From Kiritimatiellia bacterium (GTDB lineage: Bacteria > Verrucomicrobiota > Kiritimatiellia > RFP12 > UBA1067): DNA of 64,000 bases. A model generated the notes under the pieces. It worked only from the letters and a program-made list of their open reading frames with translations. It made no database searches and was not told the origin of the DNA. This document shows, piece by piece, positions 57,120-64,000 of the stretch (within the stretch, counting starts at the first letter, position 1; each line of letters opens with the position of its first letter). Location of the stretch: contig JAFWKK010000078.1 of assembly GCA_017514235.1 (NCBI GenBank), positions 33,782 to 97,781 of the forward strand. The letters are read 5' to 3'. Position numbers and translations under genes: made by a program.

Positions 57120-59618
57120 TCAGGAGCGCTTCTCGCCGAGGTCGGAGAGCTTCATCGAGATGACGCGCGAGACGCCCTTCTCCTGCTGAGAGACGCCGTA
57201 CACGAGGTCGCTCCCCGCGATAGTGTGCTGGTTGTGCGTGATGATGAGGAACTGCGACTGCGCCAGGAACTCCTTGAGCTGCTCCACGAACCGGCCGATG
57301 TTCGCGTCGTCGAGCGCGGCGTCGAGCTCGTCGAGCATGCAGAACGGAGCCGGCTTGATCATGAAGATCGAGAACAGCAGCGCGACGGCCGTCATCGTGC
57401 GCTCTCCGCCGGAAAGGAGCGTCACCGACTGGGGGCGCTTTCCTGGCGGACGCGCGATTATGTCGATGCCGCACTCGAGCGGATCCTCCTCGCCCTCCAT
57501 CAGCACGAGCCTCGCCTCGCCGCCGCCGAAGAGCCGCGTGAACATCGTCTGGAAGTTCTTGTCAGCCTGCTCGAACGTCGTCCGGAACAGGTCCGAAGAC
57601 GTCGTGTTCAGGTTCGTGATAAGCTCGAGTATCTGCGCCTTGGCGGCCAGCAGGTCCTCCTCCTGCGCCTTCTCCCGCGCATAGCGCTCCTCGAGCTCGC
57701 GGCACTCGTCCACAGCCACCATGTTTACGGGACCGAGGGCGGCGATCTCGGCCTGGAGCCGTGCGACGGTGCCCTCTAGCTCTGACATCGGCGGCTCGCC
57801 GTTCGGCCACTCCGGGTCGGGCTCGCGCATCACGGCGTCGGCGAAGAGCCCGTACTCGTCCTGAAGGTGCTCGTAGACGTTCTGCCGCCGCATCGTCGCC
57901 TCGGCCGCCTGGACCTCCAGCTTGCTGCGGAAGTCGCGCGCCTGGTCGAGGTCGGCGCGGCGGCGCGACACCTCCTGGTCGGCGGCGGAAATCTTCTCCA
58001 GCATCTCCGCCCGGCGTCCCCGCTCGTCGTTGATGAGCGACACGAAGCCGGCAGCCTTTTCCCTCAGCTCGTCAAGCCCTGCCAGCAGGTCGCCGGACTC
58101 CTCGGTCAGCCTGGCGATGGAATCCTCGTAGCCGCGCACCCCCTCCTCGCGTCCGGCGATCGCGCGCTCCAGCTCGCCGCGCCGGTCGAGCGCGGCCTCC
58201 TTCTGCTGGCCTACGAACGAAAGCTCCTGCTCCATCTGGCTGGCCGCGATGCGCCTCTCGGTTAGGCGCTGCGACGCCGGCACATGGCGCACTTCCATCT
58301 CCCGGAGCTCGTCCTCGGCCGCCGTGACAAGCGCCATCAGGTCCTCGCGCTTCATCATCGTCGTCACGGACGTACCGGCCTTCCAGACCTCGACCGCGCC
58401 GTTGCGCAGCACTTCGCTGTCGGACACCAGCGACCCGGTGCGCGTCGTGTCCTTGACCTCGCGCCGCCTGGCGGCGACTTCCTCGCGCTTCGCGTCTATC
58501 TCCGCCTGCAGGGCGTTGAACGCCGCCTCCTCTTCCGCGATGGACTCGCGCGCCGCGGCAAGGGAATCGGTCAGCAGGGCCGTCTTCTGCTCCAGCGACT
58601 CGGCCTGCATGCGCACGTCGTCCAGCGCGCGCTTCGCCCCCTCGATCTCGGCGCGGTCGCGCTCGGCGAACGAGCGGTACTCAGCCACGCGCTGCGCGTT
58701 GACGCCGATGACCTCGTTCGCGCGGCGGTACTCGCTGTCCGCCGCAGCCTGCCGTGACGCCAGCGTCTGCAGGCGCTCCTCAAGCTCGTGGACGCTCTGG
58801 TGGAGCTCCTGCGCCCGCAGCTCCGCGCCGGACACCGCGGCCTGCGCCTCCGCGATCGCCTTGTCGATCTCGTTGCGGTTCGCCGCGTTCTGCTCCAGCT
58901 CAAGGTCGTAGTCGTGGATCCTGCGCTTCGACACGAAGATGTCGACGCCCCTGAGGCTGTCGCGAAGCTCCTTGTACTTGCGCGCCTTGCCGACCTGGCG
59001 CTGCAGGGAGCCGATCTGCCGCTTCATCTCGCGCAGCACGTCCGCCTCGCGAAGCAGGTTCTGCTCGGTCTGCTCTATCTTGCGCAACGCCTCCTTGCGG
59101 TCGGCCTTGAACTTGGTGATGCCGGCGGCCTCCTCGAAGACTGCGCGGCGGTCCTCGGGGCGGGACGACAGGATCGCGTCTATCTGGCCCTGCGCCATCA
59201 CCGAATACGAGCTGGTGCCGATGCCCGTGCCCATGAAAAGGTGCTGAACGTCCTTCAGCCGGCACGCCTGCTTGTTTATGAAGTACTCGCCGGAGCCGTC
59301 GCGGTATACGCGGCGCGTCACCGTCACCTCGTGGTAGTCGGTGCCGAGCTCCTTCTCGCACTCGGCGAACGTGATCGACACCTCGGCAAGGCCGAGCGGC
59401 TTGCGCGTGTCGGTGCCGTTGAACACCACGTCCACGAGCTTCGAGCACCTGAGCGCCGTCGGCTTCTGCTCGCCGAGCACCCACCGTATCGCGTCCGAGA
59501 CGTTGGACTTTCCGCAGCCGTTCGGCCCCACTATCGCCGTCAGCCCCGGCTCGAAGGTGAGGCGGGTCTTGTCGGCGAACGACTTGAATCCGATTACGTC
59601 TAGCTGCTTCAGGTACAT
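57120..59618 (-). CDS. smc: Chromosome segregation SMC protein, short form
   Basis: An 832-residue SMC ATPase. The N-terminal head has Walker A GPNGCGKSNVSDAIRWVLGE (P-loop at residues 31-38). The C-terminal head has signature LLSGGERTMTAVALLF (SGGE at 736-739) and Walker B FCMLDELDAALDD. Two coiled-coil arms of about 220 residues each lie between. Bacterial SMC proteins normally have 1150-1200 residues with arms of about 330 and a hinge of about 150. Here the hinge is reduced to a strip (TGSLVSDSEVLRNGAVEVWK, about residues 392-415) resembling only the last hinge strands. Both heads are intact, so it should bind ATP and DNA, but hinge dimerisation is doubtful. It follows asd by 14 bp with no evident ribosome binding site. 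Confidence 0.88.
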   Translation of the reverse strand: MYLKQLDVIGFKSFADKTRLTFEPGLTAIVGPNGCGKSNVSDAIRWVLGEQKPTALRCSKLVDVVFNGTDTRKPLGLAEVSITFAECEKELGTDYHEVTVTRRVYRDGSGEYFINKQACRLKDVQHLFMGTGIGTSSYSVMAQGQIDAILSSRPEDRRAVFEEAAGITKFKADRKEALRKIEQTEQNLLREADVLREMKRQIGSLQRQVGKARKYKELRDSLRGVDIFVSKRRIHDYDLELEQNAANRNEIDKAIAEAQAAVSGAELRAQELHQSVHELEERLQTLASRQAAADSEYRRANEVIGVNAQRVAEYRSFAERDRAEIEGAKRALDDVRMQAESLEQKTALLTDSLAAARESIAEEEAAFNALQAEIDAKREEVAARRREVKDTTRTGSLVSDSEVLRNGAVEVWKAGTSVTTMMKREDLMALVTAAEDELREMEVRHVPASQRLTERRIAASQMEQELSFVGQQKEAALDRRGELERAIAGREEGVRGYEDSIARLTEESGDLLAGLDELREKAAGFVSLINDERGRRAEMLEKISAADQEVSRRRADLDQARDFRSKLEVQAAEATMRRQNVYEHLQDEYGLFADAVMREPDPEWPNGEPPMSELEGTVARLQAEIAALGPVNMVAVDECRELEERYAREKAQEEDLLAAKAQILELITNLNTTSSDLFRTTFEQADKNFQTMFTRLFGGGEARLVLMEGEEDPLECGIDIIARPPGKRPQSVTLLSGGERTMTAVALLFSIFMIKPAPFCMLDELDAALDDANIGRFVEQLKEFLAQSQFLIITHNQHTIAGSDLVYGVSQQEKGVSRVISMKLSDLGEKRS

Positions 59619-59632
59619 GCGGAACGGCGCCG

Positions 59633-60646
59633 TCAGACGAGGCCGCGGCTCACCAGCCGCTCTGCGATCTCCACCGCGTTGAGGGCCGCTCCGCGCAGGA
59701 GCTGGTCGCCAGAGACGAACATCTCAAGGCCCTTCCGGTCGTTGCGCGATATGTCCTGGCGTATGCGCCCGGCGAGGACGTCGTACTTAGCCGTCGCGTC
59801 AAGAGGCATCGGGTAGCGGCCGTTCAGCGGATCGTCCACCACGCGGACGCCCTCGGCCTTCGACAGTATCTCGCGCGCCTCCTCAGGAGTGATCTCCTCC
59901 TCGAACTCCAGGTTCAGCGACTCGGAGTGAGCGCGCGGTATCGGCACGCGCACCGACGTGCAGGAGAGCATGAGGTCCGGCGCATGGAGCATCTTGCGGG
60001 ACTCGTTGCGCATCTTCAGCTCCTCGAGCGTGTACCAGTTCGTCTCGTCGAACTTGTCGATGTGCGGTATGAGGTTGTACGTTAGCTGGTGCTGGAACGC
60101 CTTCACCGTGAGCGGACGGCCCTCCACCATCTCCTTCATCTGCTCCTCAAGCTCCGCGAGGCCCGGTGCACCCGCGCCCGACGCCGCCTGGTACGTCGCC
60201 GCCACCACGCGCTTCAGCTTCTTCGCCTTGTGAAGCGGCGCGACGGCCTCCAGCATGATCGCCGTGGTGCAGTTCGGGTTAGCGATGACGCCCTTGTTCC
60301 AGTCCAGGTCCTCCTCGTTCACCTGCGGCACCACGAGCGGAACGTCCGGATCCTGGCGGAAGGCGCGGGAGTTGTCGATCATCTTCGCGCCCGCCTTCAC
60401 GACCGCGTCGCGCAGCTGCACCGCGACGTCCGTCTTGCCGGCGAAAAGCACGATGTCCAGCCCGTCGAAGCTCTTCTCCGTCGCCGGAAGTACGTGATAC
60501 GTCTCGCCAAGTATCTCCTCGTCGCGCTCGCGCGACGCGAAGACCTGCACCTTGCCCGCGACCGGGAAACGCCTGTCGCGCAGCACCTTGATCATCTCGG
60601 TTCCGACGGCGCCCACGCCGACCAGCCCGACCTTGTATTCTCTCAT
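59633..60646 (-). CDS. asd: Aspartate-semialdehyde dehydrogenase
   Basis: A 337-residue cytoplasmic enzyme that reduces aspartyl-4-phosphate to aspartate semialdehyde for lysine, diaminopimelate, threonine and methionine synthesis. Visible landmarks are the NADP-binding VGLVGVGAVGTEMIKVLRDR, the catalytic cysteine in VIANPNCTTAIMLEAV, QAASGAGAPGLAELEEQ and the catalytic histidine region VRVPIPRAHSESLNLEF. Length and motifs fit the usual bacterial family. AGAGGAG lies 6-7 nt before ATG 60646. It has its own extended -10 that overlaps the stop codon of the SurA-like gene, and is followed closely by smc, so asd and smc may be co-transcribed. Confidence 0.95.
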   Translation of the reverse strand: MREYKVGLVGVGAVGTEMIKVLRDRRFPVAGKVQVFASRERDEEILGETYHVLPATEKSFDGLDIVLFAGKTDVAVQLRDAVVKAGAKMIDNSRAFRQDPDVPLVVPQVNEEDLDWNKGVIANPNCTTAIMLEAVAPLHKAKKLKRVVAATYQAASGAGAPGLAELEEQMKEMVEGRPLTVKAFQHQLTYNLIPHIDKFDETNWYTLEELKMRNESRKMLHAPDLMLSCTSVRVPIPRAHSESLNLEFEEEITPEEAREILSKAEGVRVVDDPLNGRYPMPLDATAKYDVLAGRIRQDISRNDRKGLEMFVSGDQLLRGAALNAVEIAERLVSRGLV

Positions 60647-60674
60647 TCCTTGCTCCTCTTGTGAAAGCCGCCCT

Positions 60675-60683
60675 ATTATATCA
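60675..60683 (-). promoter_or_regulatory. Extended -10 promoter of asd, overlapping the upstream stop codon
   Basis: The minus strand reads TGA-TATAAT (60683 to 60675). The TGA is also the stop codon of the SurA-like gene. The leader to ATG 60646 is about 22 nt and holds AGAGGAG. Confidence 0.6.
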
Positions 60684-61556
60684 AAAAACGCGAATGTACG
60701 TCTCGGCGCGAAGGCGCTCTATCCACGCCTTGTAGAGCCGGTCGGCCTCTGCGGCCTTCACCGCAGCCTCAACGTCGTCGTACGCCTCCTCCAGCGACAG
60801 GCTGCGGCTCTCGCTTTCCGCATCCTTGCGTATCAGGAAGCTCCAGCCCTCAAGCTCGATCCAGCGGCTGATGGTCCCCTTGGGCATCGCCGCGATCTCG
60901 CGGCATATCTCAGGCTTGAACTGCTCCTCCGGCCGCACGTTCTCGTACTTCTTGCCGCCGAGCTCCTCGAAGTCCTTCACCTTGAGCGCGGCCGAAATCT
61001 CTTCGCGCCGGGCGGCCTCCTCGGGCTTGAGAAGAATGACGGACACCGTGACGCGGTGGGCCGACTTGTAGCGCTCCGGGTGCGCCTCGAACTCGCGCCG
61101 CACGTCCGACGGCGAGGCGGACACGTTCTTGTCGATGACGTTCCAGCGCATCGCGCCGACGATCATGTCCTCCTTCATGCGCGCATGCCATTCCGGGTAT
61201 GACGTCTTCTGCCGCGACAGCGTCTCGATCAGCTTGCTGCGGTCGCCGCCGAACGCCTTGCCGATGATCTCGCGGACGCGGTTCTCAACCACCCACTCCT
61301 GCATCGTCATCTTGGCGTCCGCCGCCGCCTTCAGTATGAGCTTGCGGTCGATCATCTCGTTGCGCACCTCGGCATAGCGCGAATCGTCGCGCTCGCCCAT
61401 GCGGCGCATCTCGTCGTACACGTCGGAGCGCAGGATCGTCTCCGCCCCGACCTTCGCGGCGACCCCGTCGACCTCTTCGGCGACGGACGGCACGGCCAGC
61501 AGAACGCTGCAGGCCAGCGCCACGGCAACATCTCGACAACTGTTCTTCAACGGCAT
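60681..61556 (-). CDS. SurA-like periplasmic chaperone / peptidyl-prolyl isomerase-related protein
   Basis: A 291-residue exported protein (signal MPLKNSCRDVAVALACSVLL, then AVPSVA). The next segment, VDGVAAKVGAETILRSDVYD, is the N-terminal helix pair of SurA/PpiC-type chaperones. A long helical region follows (MIDRKLILKAAADAKMTMQE, VREFEAHPERYKSAHRV), then a C-terminal part (FEELGGKKYENVRPEEQFKP, KGTISRWIELEGWSFLIRKD) that resembles a PPIC rotamase domain. It likely assists outer-membrane protein folding, which implies a diderm cell. The start is ambiguous: AGGAGG lies only 2 nt before ATG 61556 but 8 nt before TTG 61550. It has a promoter at 61598-61606. Confidence 0.8.
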   Translation of the reverse strand: MPLKNSCRDVAVALACSVLLAVPSVAEEVDGVAAKVGAETILRSDVYDEMRRMGERDDSRYAEVRNEMIDRKLILKAAADAKMTMQEWVVENRVREIIGKAFGGDRSKLIETLSRQKTSYPEWHARMKEDMIVGAMRWNVIDKNVSASPSDVRREFEAHPERYKSAHRVTVSVILLKPEEAARREEISAALKVKDFEELGGKKYENVRPEEQFKPEICREIAAMPKGTISRWIELEGWSFLIRKDAESESRSLSLEEAYDDVEAAVKAAEADRLYKAWIERLRAETYIRVF

Positions 61557-61597
61557 ATCCTCCTGCATGGCAAGCGACAGCCCGCCACAACCGCCGA

Positions 61598-61606
61598 ATT
61601 ATACCA
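61598..61606 (-). promoter_or_regulatory. Extended -10 promoter of the SurA-like gene
   Basis: The minus strand reads TGG-TATAAT (61606 to 61598), about 40 nt before ATG 61556, giving a normal leader with AGGAGG. Confidence 0.6.
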
Positions 61607-61991
61607 TTTTTCAGCTCCCGCCCGCAAACAGGCAAAGGCTTTGGCGGTTCCCCCATTTTTCTCCTGGGCTTCCGAGCCCTCGCGAACACCTGCGCAGTTT
61701 TTTACAAACTCCGAGGGTTGTTGTTCTCGCTACCGCTCCACGGCTTCGCACGTCTCAACCTGTGACATGTCGCATTTCTACGCTGTTGTAGCTGGAGGAA
61801 GCGTCCTCCAGACCTCCTCTGCCGAAGGCAGACCCTAAGCATGAACGTGAAGAGTGCCATAATCGCGGCTGTATGGCGTGGAACGCAAGGCGGAATGGTA
61901 ATGACGCTTTTTGCCAGCCGTCGGAGTTAACGCAAAAAGCGGAGCGGAAATGCGCCCGCGCCGAAGGCGTCGGGTTGGCCAAGGCAGGGGC
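61607..61991. other. Non-coding region with two strong hairpins
   Basis: No gene is evident in this 385-bp gap. CTGGAGGA (61792-61799) and TCCTCCAG (61804-61811) form a perfect 8-bp stem with a 4-nt loop. TCTGCC (61818-61823) and GGCAGA (61827-61832) form a second stem with a GAA loop 6 nt later. Together they look like a REP-type element or a structured RNA; there is no U-tract after either. They lie downstream of the LRR gene that ends at 61992 (minus strand), so they could also serve as its 3' end structure. Confidence 0.4.
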
Positions 61992-64000
61992 TTACTTGCG
62001 GATCTGCAGGAACGCCGTCGCGCATGTCTTGCCGCCTGCCGTCGCCTCCATCTCCGCGAACGTCACGACGACACCGTCGTCCGGCACCGCCTGCCCGACG
62101 GCAATCTCGAGCGAACACGTCTTGGAACCGTACTTCAGCGCAGTAGTCGCACGCAAAGCGCCATATGAGAATTCGTCAAACCCGTCGGCCGTGAAGGAGT
62201 ACGTTTTCTTGTCCTTCGTCCGCACGAACTTGCCGGATATCTTGCCCGACGACGAGACGGTAAGCGTGGCGGTCGCCGCCTTGCCGCCGACCTCGCCCTC
62301 GCCCTTGAACGTTCCGACAGCCCATTTAGCTGGCTTCCACACCGCGTAAAGCGTGACCGTCTTGCCGTTCTTAGCCAGGTCCTTCACGCTCGCCTTGTTC
62401 TTGTAGACGACAGGGCCGCCCTTCTTCTTCGCCCAGCCTGCGAACACGAAACCCTCCCTGACGTATGAGTTTGCCGCGAGCTTGGTCTTCGCGCCACAGT
62501 TGACCGTCTGGCTCTGCGCCGCGCCGGTGCCACCGTTAGCGTTGAACTTCACCTTGTACGAGTTATGCTTCCACACGGCGTAGAGAGTCACCGTCTTGCC
62601 GTCCGTCGCCGTCAGGTTCTTGACCTTCGCCCTGTCCGCATACGCGACCTCGCCGTTCATCTTCTTCGCCCAGCCTTGGAACGTGTGCTTGGAACGCTTG
62701 AAGGCGTTGGCCGTTAGCTTCACGCTCTTGCCGTAGGCAGCGGATAGATTCTTCATCGTGCCCGCGCCGCCGTTGGCGTTGAACTTGATCTTGTACTTGT
62801 TCGCCGTCCACCGAGCGTAGTACGTTACGTCCTTGGTCACCTTCGTCTTGGCAGTTATTCTAGATCCACCGCTCTTTGCCGTCCACCATCCCGCAAACGA
62901 ATAGCCAGTCCTCGCCGGCATCGGCAGGGCGCCCAGCGCATTGCCTTCCTCCACATATCTCTGCGACTCCCCGCTCTTCCCTCCGTTCGCGTCAAACGTG
63001 ACAGCGACAGTCATATACTCTATCCACAATCCGTTCCAGATCCCGGGAATGTCCACACCCCAGCCCGTGGAGTCATAACAGATATAAACTGTACAATCAC
63101 CCAGATAATGAAAACTATATTGACCAATTTCCGGCGCATTACCACCAAAGGTAATGCTCGTCAGTCCGCGGCATTCGTAAAACGCATAATCCCCGATGTT
63201 CGTCACGCTGTTGCCTATAGTCACGCTCGTCAGCCCGCTGCAGCCGTAGAACGCCCGCTCCCCGATGCTCGTCACGCTGTTAGGTATCGTAACGCTAGTC
63301 AAGCCCTCGCAATCAGCGAACGCACTGAGCCCGATGCTCGTCACGCTATCCGGTATAGTAACGCTCACAAGACTTTCACAGCCAAAGAACGCAGACTCCC
63401 CGATGTTTGTAACACTGTTTGGTATTGTAACACTTACAAGACTTTCACAGCCGAAGAACGCAGACTCCCCGATGTTTGTAACGCTGTTGCCTATAGTCAC
63501 GCTCGTAAGACCGCGGCACCAGTCGAACGCACTGCGCCCAATGCTTGTAACGCTGTTCGGTATCGTAACGCTAGTCAAGCCCTCGCAATTAGCGAACGCA
63601 CTGAGCCCGATGCTCGTCACGCCATTGCCTATGGCAATGCTCGTCAGCCCGCTACAGCCGTAGAACGCCTGCTCCCCGATGCTCGTCACGCTGTTCGGTA
63701 TCGTAACGCTAGTCAAGCCCTCGCAATTAGCGAACGCAAAATCCCCGATGCTCGTCACGCCATTGCCTATGGCAATGCTCGTCAGCCCGCTGCAGCCGAT
63801 GAACGCCTGCTCCCCGATGCTCGTTACGCTGTCAGGAATACTCACGCTCGTAAGACCGGCGCAACTGACGAATGCAAAAGGCTCGATGCTAGTCACGCTA
63901 GCGGGGATCGCCACACTCACAAGCCCACCGGGAACTGCAACAAGAGTTTTCCCATCTTTTGACAACAGCAATCCAGATTCGGCCTTATACGCATGATTGC
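61992..64000 (-). CDS. BspA-type LRR and InlB-repeat surface protein (5' end outside window)
   Basis: The frame is open through base 64000 (NHAYKAESGLLLSKDGKT), so the start lies beyond the window; at least 669 residues are seen. About 300 residues are LRR_5/BspA-like repeats of 23 residues (LTSVTIPNSVTSIGEQAFYG type), starting with the typical AYKAESGLLLSKDGKTLVAV. Three InlB-type (Flg_new) beta-grasp repeats follow: VTFDANGGKSGE, YKIKFNANGGAGTMKNLS and YKVKFNANGGTGAAQSQT, each ending in Y-A-V/R-W. A 110-residue C-terminal domain (WAVGTFKGEGEVGGKAATAT, then LTVSSSGKISGKFV) ends CATAFLQIRK. These proteins are usually secreted surface adhesins. The repeats are near-identical at DNA level. Confidence 0.85.
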   Translation of the reverse strand, partial: NHAYKAESGLLLSKDGKTLVAVPGGLVSVAIPASVTSIEPFAFVSCAGLTSVSIPDSVTSIGEQAFIGCSGLTSIAIGNGVTSIGDFAFANCEGLTSVTIPNSVTSIGEQAFYGCSGLTSIAIGNGVTSIGLSAFANCEGLTSVTIPNSVTSIGRSAFDWCRGLTSVTIGNSVTNIGESAFFGCESLVSVTIPNSVTNIGESAFFGCESLVSVTIPDSVTSIGLSAFADCEGLTSVTIPNSVTSIGERAFYGCSGLTSVTIGNSVTNIGDYAFYECRGLTSITFGGNAPEIGQYSFHYLGDCTVYICYDSTGWGVDIPGIWNGLWIEYMTVAVTFDANGGKSGESQRYVEEGNALGALPMPARTGYSFAGWWTAKSGGSRITAKTKVTKDVTYYARWTANKYKIKFNANGGAGTMKNLSAAYGKSVKLTANAFKRSKHTFQGWAKKMNGEVAYADRAKVKNLTATDGKTVTLYAVWKHNSYKVKFNANGGTGAAQSQTVNCGAKTKLAANSYVREGFVFAGWAKKKGGPVVYKNKASVKDLAKNGKTVTLYAVWKPAKWAVGTFKGEGEVGGKAATATLTVSSSGKISGKFVRTKDKKTYSFTADGFDEFSYGALRATTALKYGSKTCSLEIAVGQAVPDDGVVVTFAEMEATAGGKTCATAFLQIRK
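63130..63960 (-). repeat. Tandem 69-bp repeats encoding 23-residue LRR units
   Basis: About a dozen 69-bp units encode LTSVTIPNSVTSIGEQAFYG-type leucine-rich repeats within the gene at 61992-64000. Neighbouring units share long identical runs (for example the AGCGTGACGAGCATCGGG-type core on the coding strand). Such arrays commonly expand or contract by slippage and can be mis-assembled from short reads. Confidence 0.75.

Noticed and set aside
63130-63960. CRISPR or satellite repeat
   Set aside because: The 69-bp periodicity is in frame and encodes a regular leucine-rich repeat, so it is a protein repeat.

Overview
The window reads as a piece of a high-GC chromosome from a glycan-degrading member of the PVC group. 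It is most like a host-associated Kiritimatiellota or Verrucomicrobiota bacterium. That placement is an inference from gene content: many secreted glycosidases in tight operons without SusC/SusD pairs, autotransporter-like beta-strand repeat proteins, formylglycine-enzyme-like secreted domains, XylR-type and GntR/LacI-type sugar regulators, and a diderm SurA-like chaperone. I see no tRNA, rRNA, CRISPR array or transposase.

Layout. 1-3.3 kb is a rearranged patch. It holds the tail of an AraC/XylR-type regulator, a 43-residue antitoxin-like ORF, an AAA/DUF4143 ATPase behind 32-bp-period repeats, the 3' remnant of a histidine kinase with a nonsense codon, an intact NarL-type response regulator, and the first 54 codons of an FGGY sugar kinase cut off beside that regulator. 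3.3-6.6 kb holds a DapA/NanA-type aldolase and an SSS sugar symporter, divergent from an AraC regulator.

6.7-20.4 kb is one eight-gene minus-strand operon, mostly joined by 4-bp ATGA overlaps. In transcription order it encodes a membrane HGSNAT-like acetyltransferase, a NodB-like deacetylase, a sialidase-like/esterase fusion, a Tat-exported N-acetylneuraminate-lyase-like aldolase, an FAD oxidoreductase, a beta-helical surface protein, a propeller/TIM-barrel fusion and a GH20-like enzyme. It is divergent from a regulator (20459-22078) in which a XylR-type sensor and AraC DNA-binding domain are fused to a GNAT acetyltransferase. This pair is the strongest candidate for an undescribed system: acetyl-group chemistry appears in the enzymes and in the regulator.

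22-39 kb holds two further glycan operons: one with a glycosidase/EEP-phosphodiesterase fusion and a TIM-barrel enzyme, and one with GH78 rhamnosidase-like, GH42-like and two FGE-like proteins plus a small secreted protein. There is also a lipoprotein phosphodiesterase and a two-component system whose sensor seems built from OB-fold-like modules. A near-identical inverted repeat, TACACCAAAGTGTA, sits upstream of both operons.

39-57 kb holds two more minus-strand operons. One (39.0-48.4 kb) carries a sialate O-acetylesterase/GH106-like fusion, two clan GH-A enzymes and a third FGE-like protein. The other (49.8-57.0 kb) carries a ceramidase-like enzyme with a frameshift, two TIM-barrel enzymes and a large beta-strand-repeat protein. 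Each is paired with a GntR/LacI-type repressor. One repressor shares a perfect palindrome, CGTTATATAACG, with the adjacent operon.

57-61.6 kb is core genome: a short SMC protein, asd and a SurA-like chaperone. 61.6-62.0 kb is non-coding with strong hairpins. 62-64 kb is the 3' part of a BspA-type LRR / InlB-repeat surface protein.

A recurring regulatory trait is an extended -10 box (TGnTATAAT) only 6-10 nt before the start codon, which implies leaderless or nearly leaderless mRNAs for several regulators and operon heads.
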